31,263 nt of DNA from an uncultured Collinsella sp. (GCA_900548255.1 URKH01000018.1:1-31263); one strand, 5' to 3'; counted from the first letter of the stretch, positions 1-7,351 are shown. Translations and numbers: made by a program. Notes: generated by a model from the sequence alone, not told the origin.

Positions 1-1
1 T

Positions 2-94
2 GCCGGCGTGCTCGCCGGCGCCCCAGCTTACGTCACCGCGGCCACCCTATCTCAAGTTATCGGCGCGTCCGATGTGATCGAACGGGCTTCTTGA
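2..94 (+). CDS. 3' end of an unidentified gene (partial)
   Basis: An open frame enters from the left edge and ends at TGA 92-94, giving a 30-residue tail that reads plausibly as protein (AGVLAGAPAYVTAATLSQVI, then GASDVIERAS). It is Ala/Val-rich and could be the last helix of an enzyme or a membrane segment. I do not recognise the family from so short a piece. It ends 41 bases before the mscS-like start and runs in the same direction, so the two may be co-transcribed. Confidence 0.45.
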   Translation, partial: AGVLAGAPAYVTAATLSQVIGASDVIERAS

Positions 95-135
95 TGGGTA
101 TCATGGTTGAACGATCATTAGGAGGTTTTCCCTAC

Positions 136-903
136 ATGGAATTGTTTGAGCCAATTCTTCATTTCTTTGCACAACGATGGGTCCACAACATCATCTGGGC
201 CGGTATCTTGGCCATCGGCACCGCCGTTGCCGCCAAAATCGCGTCCAAGACCCTGCACCACCTGCTTAACCGCGATGATAACCCGCTCCCGGCATCGAGC
301 ATCTTCATCAACATCACACGCGCCGTCATCTGGATGATCGGCGGCAGCTTTATCCTCGACAACTGTTTTGGCATCAACGCAAACGCCCTCGTCGCCGCTC
401 TTGGCGTCGGCGGCATCGCCATCTCGCTCGGCTTTCAGGACACGCTGTCGAACCTTATCGGCGGTATGCAGGTGACCTTCATGGGCATCATCAAGCCCGG
501 CGACAATATCGAGGTCGGCGGCGTGTCGGGCGTGGTCCAAGACATCACCTGGCGCCACACGACCATCGAGGATGCCTGCGGGCAGACCATCATTGTGCCC
601 AACTCCAACATCTCCAAGAACACGCTCGTGCATCTGATGCCCTTTGGGCGCGTGGCCGTGCCCGTTGCCGTAAAGGACACGTCTAAGTGGGCCTCGCTGG
701 ACGCGCTGGCAGATGAGCTTACCGACGCCACCAAGGCCGCGGTGCTTCCCATCTCTGGCTTTGACAAGGAGCCGTACGTGCTCTTTAGCGAGATCGGCGA
801 CTTTGGCGTCAAGGGCAAAATCATCTTTATCGTCAGCGACGATAGCACCACCTTCACGGCAGCCGACGCCTGCATTCGTGCCATCGCCCCCATCATCGCC
901 TAA
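136..903 (+). CDS. MscS-family small-conductance mechanosensitive channel
   Basis: A 255-residue inner-membrane channel of the MscS family, which releases ions and small solutes when membrane tension rises. Hydrophobic segments lie near residues 17-36, 57-77 and 84-112. The last is the pore helix and runs into the family signature GFQDTLSNLIGG (about 99-110). The beta domain follows with PGDNIEV and IIVPNSNISKN. I chose ATG 136 because a strong AGGAGG site lies just upstream; an in-frame ATG at 91 has no such site and would overlap the previous gene. At about 255 residues it is close to the short three-helix members such as E. coli MscS (286). A perfect hairpin repeat follows the stop. Confidence 0.93.
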   Translation: MELFEPILHFFAQRWVHNIIWAGILAIGTAVAAKIASKTLHHLLNRDDNPLPASSIFINITRAVIWMIGGSFILDNCFGINANALVAALGVGGIAISLGFQDTLSNLIGGMQVTFMGIIKPGDNIEVGGVSGVVQDITWRHTTIEDACGQTIIVPNSNISKNTLVHLMPFGRVAVPVAVKDTSKWASLDALADELTDATKAAVLPISGFDKEPYVLFSEIGDFGVKGKIIFIVSDDSTTFTAADACIRAIAPIIA

Positions 904-940
904 ACTACCACAAAGGGGACAGGCACCTTTGTGGTAGTTT
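902..940. repeat. Palindromic repeat family A, copy 1
   Basis: A perfect 15-bp inverted repeat (arms 902-916 and 926-940, outer AAACTACCACAAAGG) with a nine-base loop GGACAGGCA. It begins in the stop codon of the mscS-like gene and ends in TTT, so it could also act as a weak terminator. Related copies lie at 3629-3687, 5643-5704 and 7352-7391. The loop core GG(G)ACAGGCAC is kept between copies. Confidence 0.85.
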
Positions 941-996
941 CGCATCGTGGTACCATGGTTCATATCGTTGTTTAAACGACTAAGGGAGTAGACACC

Positions 997-2913
997 ATGG
1001 AAGAGGCCTATCGTCAAGCACGCAAGCGCGGCGAGCAGGGACGCCGTCGCGCCATCAGCCAAAGCGAGCACCCATACCTTACGGACCTCGACAGCTTGGT
1101 TGCCCAGCTCCCCTTAGGTCAGCGAGAGAGCGTCGGCCTGCGGGATATTCCGCTCGAAATGGTCGTCGGCACGGTTACCAAGGGCCGTCAGTCTGCCTTT
1201 TCGTGCAACTTTATGCCCCTGTTGCCATTTAGCACCGAGTTCGCCCGCAAGTGGTCCAACCTCTACGACATCCAGGTAACCGAGGGCTATCGCGACCCCA
1301 TCATCGTCACCGAGTTCATGCATCGGTTTTACGTCCAAGAGGGCAACAAGCGCGTCAGTGTCCTCAAATTCCTGGACGCTCCAACGGTTTCGGCTAAAGT
1401 CACCCGTCTCTACCCCGGCAAATGGGATTCCGTCGAAAGCCGCCTGTACGGTGAGTTCTGCGCGTTTTGGCGCGTCTGCCCCCTATACGAGATCGAGTTC
1501 TCGCGTGAGGGAAGCTACGAAACGCTCGCCAAGATGCTCGGTCAGAACCTTATCGAAAAATGGCCGCAGAAAAAGATCGACTACCTGCGCCATACCTTCC
1601 TGCTCTTTAAGCGCGCCTACCTGCGCGCCGGCGGCGACCATCTGGACATTACGCCCGCCGACGCCATGCTCGTCTACCTCAACGTGTACAACCAAGACCG
1701 CCTGCTGGACACACCGACGGACATCGTCGTAAACCGTCTGTGTAAGATTTGGCGCGAGTTGGTCATTGCCGGCAAAAGTGATGAGGAGAAGGTCGATCTT
1801 GTCGAGGCACCGAGTGTCGATGAGGAAGAGGCGCCCGCCAAGTCCACCTCCGGCGTGCTCAACTTCTTTATGGGCAAGACCGTCTACTCGGCGGCCAACC
1901 CCCTGCGCATCGCCTTTATCCATGAGTTCCCCTGTGCGACGTCGAGCTGGGACAGCCTGCACGACCAAGGGCGTCAGTATCTCGATGAGCACTTTGGCGG
2001 TATCGTGCACACCGAGGCGTTCGAGGACTGTCACAATCCGGACGTGTTCTACGCCGCCGTGGAAACGGCTGTCAAACATGGAGCTAACGTCGTCTTCTCG
2101 ACCTCGCACCGCCTGATGGAATACACGCTCAGAGCTGCCGTTGAGTATCCCCAGGTGCGGTTCCTTAACTGCTCTATCGGCCTTCCCCACCAAAGCGTCC
2201 GTTCGTACTTTGGCAAGATGTACGAGGCCAAGTTCCTCCTGGGCGCCCTTGCCGCCAGTATGGCGGACAACCACCGTATCGGCTACCACGCGTCGGTCTT
2301 CGCCTCGGGCGCGCTTAGCGAGATCAACGCCTTTGCCATCGGCGCCTCGCTGCTCGACCCCCGTGCGCAAATTATCCTGACCTGGGGCGATGTGCCCGCC
2401 GGAGGCCTTGCCGAGGCCATGTGCCGCGAAGGCGTGAGCGTCATGACCGGCGCTGACATGTCAAAGTCGCTCGTAGACCCTACGGCCTACGGACTCCACC
2501 GCCTGGTCGATGGCAAGGTCGTCGGCATCGCCATGCCGGTCTGGAACTGGGGCCGATACTACGAGCTTATCGTGCGAAGCCTGCTGCATGGCACCTGGGA
2601 TGAGACCAGTGACGACAGCCAGGTTCGCGCCGTCAACTACTGGTATGGCATGAGCTCGGGCGTCATCGACATTCGCTACGCTCCGGGCCTGCCCTATCAG
2701 ACGCGCAAACTGGTGCAGCTGCTCCGCAATGGCATCGTCGAGGGCTCCATCAATCCATTTGGCGGCGAGCTTCATAGCCAAGACGGCGTGGTGCAGATCG
2801 AGGGCTTTCCCCCACTGCCGAGCGCGCAGATTGTCGAGATGAATTGGCTGGCGGACAACGTGGTAGGCACCATTCCGCAGCTCGACGATGAGCCGGGAGT
2901 TACCGCCCTATGA
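997..2913 (+). CDS. ParB-like domain fused to a BMP-family substrate-binding domain, cytoplasmic
   Basis: A 638-residue protein with two recognisable parts. Around residues 100-135, DPIIVTEF followed by FYVQEGNKRVSVLKFL resembles the ParB/sulfiredoxin-like nucleotide-binding fold (its G-N/H-x-R stretch). From about residue 303 (NPLRIAFIHEFP) to about 560 it matches the BMP/Med family of type-1 periplasmic binding proteins, which normally bind nucleosides for an ABC importer (ANVVFSTSHRLMEY, VRFLNCSIG, GKMYEAKFLLGALA). There is no signal peptide or lipobox and no permease or ATPase gene nearby, so I infer an intracellular ligand sensor rather than a transport component. ATG 997 follows an AGGGAG site. 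The stop overlaps the next gene as ATGA, so the two form one operon. The ligand is unknown; nucleoside binding is an inference from the BMP family. Confidence 0.8.
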   Translation: MEEAYRQARKRGEQGRRRAISQSEHPYLTDLDSLVAQLPLGQRESVGLRDIPLEMVVGTVTKGRQSAFSCNFMPLLPFSTEFARKWSNLYDIQVTEGYRDPIIVTEFMHRFYVQEGNKRVSVLKFLDAPTVSAKVTRLYPGKWDSVESRLYGEFCAFWRVCPLYEIEFSREGSYETLAKMLGQNLIEKWPQKKIDYLRHTFLLFKRAYLRAGGDHLDITPADAMLVYLNVYNQDRLLDTPTDIVVNRLCKIWRELVIAGKSDEEKVDLVEAPSVDEEEAPAKSTSGVLNFFMGKTVYSAANPLRIAFIHEFPCATSSWDSLHDQGRQYLDEHFGGIVHTEAFEDCHNPDVFYAAVETAVKHGANVVFSTSHRLMEYTLRAAVEYPQVRFLNCSIGLPHQSVRSYFGKMYEAKFLLGALAASMADNHRIGYHASVFASGALSEINAFAIGASLLDPRAQIILTWGDVPAGGLAEAMCREGVSVMTGADMSKSLVDPTAYGLHRLVDGKVVGIAMPVWNWGRYYELIVRSLLHGTWDETSDDSQVRAVNYWYGMSSGVIDIRYAPGLPYQTRKLVQLLRNGIVEGSINPFGGELHSQDGVVQIEGFPPLPSAQIVEMNWLADNVVGTIPQLDDEPGVTAL

Positions 2914-3620
2914 AGATCCTTGCCATAGCAGATACCGAAGAACGATGCCTTTGGGAGTGCTTTCGCAAGGAGCGCTTTGAGGGTGTCGACCTGATTCTGT
3001 CTGCCGGCGATCTGGACCCGGACTATCTTGAGTTTTTGGTCACCGTCATCAACAAACCGCTCATCTACGTTCGCGGCAACCACGACGACCGCTACGCACG
3101 TCATGCACCGGGCGGATGTATCTGCGTGGAAGACAGCGTGTACACGTACCGGGGGATTCGCATTGCGGGCCTTGGCGGGTCCATGCGTTATCGCGACGGC
3201 GCCAACATGTACACCGAACGCGAGATGTCCAAGCGCATGCGTAAGCTGTCGCGTAAGGTTAGGATGGTCGGCGGGTGCGACATTCTGCTTACCCATGCAC
3301 CCGCCGCCGGTATGGGTGATCTGGACGATCTGCCGCATCGAGGGTTTGAGTGCTTTAACACAGCGCTTGAGTCCTGGGGGGCCGACTACATGGTGCACGG
3401 GCATGTGCACCAATGCTATGGTCGCGACTTTCAGCGTGAGCGCCAGCATGCATGCGGGACAACAATCATCAACGCGTGCGGCTATACGCAGTTTGAGCTG
3501 GATGAAGCGCGCTACCCCATCCGTGGCTGGCAGGCAGCCTGGCTCAACTCGCAAACCATGCGCCGCGAGCTCAAACGCCACGAAGCAATCGAGTCTTCAA
3601 CCGCCAGAACCCCCTGGTAA
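2910..3620 (+). CDS. Calcineurin-like metallophosphoesterase
   Basis: A 236-residue metal-dependent phosphoesterase, probably cytoplasmic. The motifs appear in order: D8 in MKILAIADTEE, the GD of SAGDLD, GNHDD, THAP and HGHVH. These are the metal and phosphate ligands of the calcineurin-like superfamily. The first motif is D-T-E instead of the usual D-x-H, which may define a subfamily or altered metal preference. The start overlaps the stop of the ParB-like/BMP gene by ATGA, indicating translational coupling and a shared role. The substrate cannot be told from sequence; cyclic or phosphorylated nucleotides would fit the partner's predicted ligand, but that is inference. Confidence 0.88.
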   Translation: MKILAIADTEERCLWECFRKERFEGVDLILSAGDLDPDYLEFLVTVINKPLIYVRGNHDDRYARHAPGGCICVEDSVYTYRGIRIAGLGGSMRYRDGANMYTEREMSKRMRKLSRKVRMVGGCDILLTHAPAAGMGDLDDLPHRGFECFNTALESWGADYMVHGHVHQCYGRDFQRERQHACGTTIINACGYTQFELDEARYPIRGWQAAWLNSQTMRRELKRHEAIESSTARTPW

Positions 3621-3628
3621 CTGCCAAC

Positions 3629-3687
3629 AACCACCACGAAGGGGATAGGCACCTTTATGGTGGTTTTGCTGACTCGTCCGACCTGTC
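3629..3687. repeat. Palindromic repeat family A, copy 2
   Basis: An imperfect hairpin (arms 3629-3642 and 3652-3665) with the family-A core, followed by GCTGACTCGTCCGACCTGTCC. The same downstream tail is present in copy 3 (5643-5704), so the repeated unit is about 60 bp and larger than the hairpin alone. It starts nine bases after the phosphoesterase stop. Confidence 0.8.
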
Positions 3688-3734
3688 CATCACGGTGCTT
3701 GTGTAATTAACGAGAACACTCATTGTTTTGTAAG

Positions 3735-3761
3735 GACGGCGCTCACATGCCGTCTTTTTTT
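3735..3761 (+). terminator. Rho-independent terminator after the phosphoesterase operon
   Basis: GACGGC (3735-3740) pairs with GCCGTC (3749-3754) across an eight-base loop and is followed directly by seven T residues. This separates the upstream operon from the sigma-factor operon. Confidence 0.85.
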
Positions 3762-3852
3762 GTCAACTTATGCAGTCTCGACCGTGTTGTATGTAGAGGG
3801 ACCTCGCGAGACGCCTTCCCTATATCCACCACGACCAATTGGAGGTGACACT

Positions 3853-4413
3853 ATGCCTGCACGCCGTAACCGCAATAGCACGCTCCGATGCGATGCCGAT
3901 CAGATCGAGCGGGAAGCAAAGCGCTTGGTCGACACGTATTCCGACCTCATCCTTCGATTGTGCTATTCGGCCCTTGGATCCGCTGACGACGCTCAAGACA
4001 TCTGCCAGGACACGCTGATCAAGATTCTCCAACGCACTCAACCGTTCGACTCGCTCGAACACGAACGTGCTTGGGTGATCCGAGTCGCACTGAACGCATG
4101 TCGCGATATCGGCCGTACGCACGCGAATCACCCGGTTGTCGACCTCGATTCGCTCCCCGATTTCTGCGCACCCGTAACACATACCGAGCAAGAATTCGCG
4201 CAACGCGACTGCGCCATTCTTTCCGCTGTCACGGCCCTGCCTCAAGCACAGCGCATCGCCATCTTTTTGCACTACTACGCAGGCATGAGCATCAGGGAAA
4301 TCGCAGACGCCGTTCACGCGACGCCAGCTGCAACCGCCCAGCACCTTAGCCGCGGACGTGCGTCACTTCGGCTTTCCTTGAAAGGAGACCACAATGACTA
4401 CGAATTCGAATGA
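3853..4413 (+). CDS. ECF-type RNA polymerase sigma factor
   Basis: A 186-residue sigma-70-family factor of the extracytoplasmic-function type. Region 2 lies near residues 25-90 (DLILRLCYSALGSADDAQDICQ, DTLIKIL, HERAWVIRVALNACRD). Region 4 lies near 125-175 (ALPQAQRIAIFLHYYAGMSI, REIADAVH, LSRGRASLR, a helix-turn-helix). ATG 3853 is preceded by GGAGGT at 3841-3846; an in-frame ATG further upstream at 3760 lies in the preceding terminator and is unlikely. The 3' end overlaps the next gene by 20 bases, as expected for a sigma factor and its partner anti-sigma factor. I found no clear promoter of the usual autoregulated ECF type upstream, so target promoters are unknown. Confidence 0.92.
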   Translation: MPARRNRNSTLRCDADQIEREAKRLVDTYSDLILRLCYSALGSADDAQDICQDTLIKILQRTQPFDSLEHERAWVIRVALNACRDIGRTHANHPVVDLDSLPDFCAPVTHTEQEFAQRDCAILSAVTALPQAQRIAIFLHYYAGMSIREIADAVHATPAATAQHLSRGRASLRLSLKGDHNDYEFE

Positions 4414-5524
4414 CTATCGCCACGCCCTGGAGCACATTTCGTTTACCGATAATGCGAAGCAGCACATGGCAAACTCGATTGCTCAGTCCGTCGCCTCGAG
4501 CGATGCGGCGACCGCTCAAAGCAACTTTAATGGCACGCGACGCAAGCCGCGCATCGCCCGCCATCCCGTAAGAACAGTCGCTCGCATTGCCGCTGTAACG
4601 GCAGTCCTCGCTATCGTCATTGGAGGCGCTGGCACGGCTATGGCAACAGGCGTCCTGCCGCTTCCTTCTGACATGCTTTCCGACATCTTTGACGGACCTG
4701 CTTCTCAAACCGAGATCATCGACCGTATTGGCCGGCCCGTCGGTGCTAGCTGCTCCAACAACGGAGTCACCGTGACCGCCGACGCCATCATGGGCGACAA
4801 GGATATGGTTACCATCGCCTATACGCTTACGTTCGACGATCCCGCTGCCCTGAAAAAGCTTTCCGAGCCGGGCGAGAACGGAACTATCGCCGGAAGTGTC
4901 GATGGAAACGTATACGTTGATGGCGAGCATGGCGGCCAAGGCCAATCATGGCTCATTGACAAGAACCCCAATGACTCCAGCATTCAATACTTTGCACAGT
5001 TCAGCGTTGAATCACCCGGCCTTATGGGCAGGACCGTCCGCACGCATATCAACTCTCTCGTTGTGCCACGTGCTGGCAAAGAGCTTCCCGAGTATAAGAA
5101 AATACTTACGGGCCCATGGGATCTTAAGTTCCAGCTGAATTACGAAGATACATCCGTTACGATTCCCGCGCCCAAATCGGTCAACTTTAACGGCACCAAG
5201 GCGACGATTCAAGAGGCCACCGCATCCTGCGTTGGCGTTTCAGTCCGCTACAACATAGATCGTTCCATCGAACACGACAACAACAGCGGCAAGATGTCTC
5301 AAAACATGGAGGAGTCTATGGATGCCGTTGGCAACATACCCCTCATCGTGACGTTCAAAGACGGTCATGTTGAGGACGCAACCAGCCACAGCGGCTATTT
5401 CGCAAATAAACTGGATAACGGCACCACTGATGTCCACAAGACCTGGCCGTTCTCGCAAGTTTGTGACACAGACAAGATTGCAAGCGTACAAATTGGCGAT
5501 ACGGTCATTCCCATGAATTCGTAA
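4394..5524 (+). CDS. Single-pass membrane protein, probable anti-sigma factor (DUF4179-like)
   Basis: A 376-residue protein with a short cytoplasmic N-terminus (about 1-58), one transmembrane helix (about 60-85, rich in A/V/I) and an extracellular domain of about 290 residues. This is the layout of the DUF4179-type anti-sigma proteins paired with ECF factors in Gram-positive bacteria. The N-terminal part is predicted to hold the sigma factor at the membrane and the outer domain to sense a signal. It starts at ATG 4394 with AAAGGAG 4381-4387, inside the sigma gene. Family assignment rests on architecture and position more than on a signature motif. The regulon and inducing signal are not visible. 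Confidence 0.75.
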   Translation: MTTNSNDYRHALEHISFTDNAKQHMANSIAQSVASSDAATAQSNFNGTRRKPRIARHPVRTVARIAAVTAVLAIVIGGAGTAMATGVLPLPSDMLSDIFDGPASQTEIIDRIGRPVGASCSNNGVTVTADAIMGDKDMVTIAYTLTFDDPAALKKLSEPGENGTIAGSVDGNVYVDGEHGGQGQSWLIDKNPNDSSIQYFAQFSVESPGLMGRTVRTHINSLVVPRAGKELPEYKKILTGPWDLKFQLNYEDTSVTIPAPKSVNFNGTKATIQEATASCVGVSVRYNIDRSIEHDNNSGKMSQNMEESMDAVGNIPLIVTFKDGHVEDATSHSGYFANKLDNGTTDVHKTWPFSQVCDTDKIASVQIGDTVIPMNS

Positions 5525-5642
5525 CGCTACGCGGCTCGTATATGCACCCGGTTCCGCACTTCGCGTCTAAAGATGCGCTGTCATCGAGCAGCGTGAGCGC
5601 AAGGCCGCCCGTATGGTCGGCTGGGAACACCTCGTTGCGCTA

Positions 5643-5704
5643 AAAACCACCACGAAGGGGACCGGCACCTTTGTGGTGGTTTTGCTGACTCGTCCGACCT
5701 GTCC
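5643..5704. repeat. Palindromic repeat family A, copy 3
   Basis: Arms 5643-5658 and 5668-5683 pair with one wobble. The loop carries GGACCGGCA, followed by the same GCTGACTCGTCCGACCTGTCC tail as copy 2. It lies in the 350-base gene-poor stretch after the anti-sigma gene. The first part of that stretch, 5525-5640, shows no gene I can support. Confidence 0.82.
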
Positions 5705-5714
5705 CAACGGTTTG

Positions 5715-5849
5715 TCTCAATCTGTAACAGGTAGGGCCCAAATAATCGGTTAGCTGTTACAGATCGAGACAGACCACGGATGCTCAGCCGAAAATCTCAA
5801 TCTGTAACAGGTAGGAACGATTTTGCCCCTTAGATGTTACAGATTGAGA
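5715..5849. repeat. Alternating inverted-repeat array, locus 1 (family B)
   Basis: Four 15-bp repeats (consensus TCTCAATCTGTAACA) lie at 5715-5729 (+), 5755-5769 (-), 5795-5809 (+) and 5835-5849 (-), one of them with a single mismatch. They are separated by three spacers of exactly 25 bp: 5730-5754, 5770-5794 and 5810-5834. The period is therefore 40 bp and orientation alternates. Spacers differ in sequence. A second array at 16396-16530 has the same total length and geometry. The array ends 26 bases from the leuB remnant. No nuclease or recombinase gene is adjacent. Confidence 0.9.
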
Positions 5850-5875
5850 TATTTGACAGCTTGAATCGGCATCGC

Positions 5876-6520
5876 CTACAGCGCGGCGACGACCTTGTCG
5901 CCCATCGTCGTGGTGCCGAGGATCTTATCTGCCGGGGTGTTGACATCGGCGATGTCACGGGTGCGCCAGCCCTCGTCGAGCACGCGCGCCACGGCGCTCT
6001 CGATCCACGCGGCTTGCTCGCCCATGTCGAGCGCGTAGGTCAGCAGCATCGCCACCGACAAGATTTGAGCCAGCGGATTGGCCACGCCGAGCCCCGCGAT
6101 GTCAGGAGCGCTGCCAGCGCTCGGCCCAAACAGCGATACGCCATCATCCAGCGAGGCAGAGGCAAGCATACCGAGCGATCCGGTAATCTGAGCCGCCTCA
6201 TCGGACAGGATGTCGCCGAACATGTTCTCCGTCACCACGACGTCAAAGTCTGCCGGTCGACTGATGAGCTGCATGGCGGCGTTGTCGACGAGCAGGTCCT
6301 CAAGCTCCACGTCGGAGTACTCCTCGTCTTGCACGCGATGCACGATCTCGCGCCACATGCGGCTCGTCTCCAGCACGTTGCGCTTATCAACGCTCGTCAC
6401 CTTGCCGCGACGTTTGCGCGCCGCCTCAAATGCCTGGCGCGCAATGCGCTCAATCTCGTACTCGCGATACTCCATCACGTCGACCGCACGCTGACCGGCC
6501 GCACCCGCAGCGCCCGCGCA
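5876..6520 (-). pseudogene. leuB: 3-isopropylmalate dehydrogenase remnant (3' part of leuB)
   Basis: The C-terminal 200 or so residues of LeuB, the NAD-dependent dehydrogenase of leucine synthesis. The frame reads [66 protein letters not shown] and GSAPDIAG, all family signatures. The stop is at 5876-5878. The N-terminal half, including the substrate-binding arginine region, is missing. Upstream the frame runs into leuA sequence in a different reading frame, so it is the far side of a deletion that removed the rest of leuA, presumably leuC and leuD, and the start of leuB. The frame remains open to an ATG at 6541, but the product could not be an active enzyme. The exact junction is uncertain, about 6490-6535. 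Confidence 0.85.
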
Positions 6521-7082
6521 GGTCACGGATGCGGGCGCCAAAGTCCCACGGCATGTTGTAGCCCATCGTATCGGGGATGTTCACGACCGTGGCACCGGCC
6601 TTTACGGCCGCCTCGATAATGCGCACCAGAAACTCCTGATCGGAGCGGCCGGCATCCTCGGCATAAAACTCAACATCGTCAACGAACTTGCGAGCATGTT
6701 TGATGGCATGGATCGCTCACTCAATTGCCCTTTCCTCAGTCATATGGAGCTTGTCGCGCAGGTGACTGGTGCTCACACCCAGCCCTGTATGGATACGGGG
6801 CCTCTGGGCCGTTTTGAGCGCCTCTGCAGCCACTTCGATATCCCTGTCGACAGCGCGCGTCAGGCCGCATACCGTGCATCGGTCGCCCGCAATCTTGGCA
6901 ATCTCCTGTACGGAGCGAAAGTCACCAGGACTCGAGATGGGAAAGCCCGCCTCGATAACGTCCACGTTCATGCGCACCAGCTGGCGGGCGATGAAGAGCT
7001 TTTCCTCGGTATTCATGCTGGCGCCCGGCGACTGCTCACCGTCGCACAGGGTGGCGTCAAAGATTGTGATTTTGCGGCTTAT
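6521..7082 (-). pseudogene. leuA: 2-isopropylmalate synthase remnant (5' part of leuA)
   Basis: The first 185 or so residues of LeuA, which condenses acetyl-CoA with 2-oxoisovalerate. Recognisable pieces are [59 protein letters not shown] and [12 protein letters not shown]. Three lesions are visible. The expected start codon, placed 5 bases after AGGAGG, reads ATA (7080-7082) instead of ATG. The invariant arginine of TLRDGEQ is cysteine. An in-frame TGA interrupts at 6717-6719, with the frame continuing beyond it. The gene then stops abruptly after about 185 residues and joins leuB. Its upstream leader and attenuator are intact. Confidence 0.9.
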
Positions 7083-7148
7083 ATGTTCCTCCTGATTGAC
7101 CGTTTTATGACAGATGGCTTTCAGGAGAGAGAGAAGGCCTAGAGATAG

Positions 7149-7206
7149 AAAAATACCCGTGTCGCTCATCACGCCTGAAAGCGGCAGACGATAGCGCACC
7201 CGGGTA
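7149..7206 (-). terminator. Attenuator terminator hairpin of the leu operon
   Basis: On the minus strand TACCCG (7201-7206) pairs with CGGGTA (7154-7159), enclosing a second arm (CGCTATCGTCTGCC against GGCGTGATGAGCG, imperfect), followed by a T tract (7149-7153). It lies 30 bases after the leader peptide stop and before leuA, the position of a ribosome-mediated attenuator. I did not resolve the competing antiterminator pairing. Confidence 0.75.
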
Positions 7207-7235
7207 CAACAAATCGTTATAGCGAGATTACAACC

Positions 7236-7295
7236 CTAGCGCGCTATCCAATCTAGTAGCGCTAGGCCTAGGAGCTGTTGCGTGTTCTTAAACAT
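7236..7295 (-). CDS. leuL: leu operon leader peptide (attenuation control)
   Basis: A 19-residue peptide, MFKNTQQLLGLALLDWIAR, with five leucines within seven residues. Four of the five are CTA, a codon avoided elsewhere in this GC-rich window. A GGGAG site lies 6-7 bases upstream of the ATG (complement of 7293-7295). A terminator-like hairpin with a T tract follows at 7149-7206, and the leuA remnant comes next. This is the classic arrangement by which a ribosome stalling on scarce leucyl-tRNA prevents termination. It is too short for routine gene callers. The gene it controlled is now defective, so the leader appears to be a relic. Confidence 0.85.
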   Translation of the reverse strand: MFKNTQQLLGLALLDWIAR

Positions 7296-7320
7296 GTTGG
7301 GCTCCCTTCGGCCTCGGGTA

Positions 7321-7349
7321 GTACTACATCGCGCTAAAGTACAACACAA
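7321..7349 (-). promoter_or_regulatory. Possible leu promoter
   Basis: On the minus strand TTGTGT (7344-7349) and TAGTAC (7321-7326) are separated by 17 bases and lie just upstream of the leader peptide ribosome site. Both hexamers match the consensus only partly, so the call is tentative. Confidence 0.35.
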
Positions 7350-7351
7350 GT

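Noticed and set aside
3762..3850. Autoregulated ECF promoter before the sigma gene
   Set aside because: No GGAAC-type -35 with a matching -10 at proper spacing could be found.
5560..5640. Possible gene remnant reading IEQRERKAARMVGWEHLVAL into the family-A repeat
   Set aside because: The frame looks protein-like for about 20 residues but has no start, no ribosome site and no family I recognise; too short to support.
5715..5849. CRISPR array
   Set aside because: Repeats alternate in orientation, are only 15 bp, number four and there is no cas gene; spacers of 25 bp are not typical.
5834..6619. A long plus-strand frame of 261 codons over the leuB remnant
   Set aside because: It is the antisense of LeuB sequence that matches a known family; high GC produces long antisense frames.
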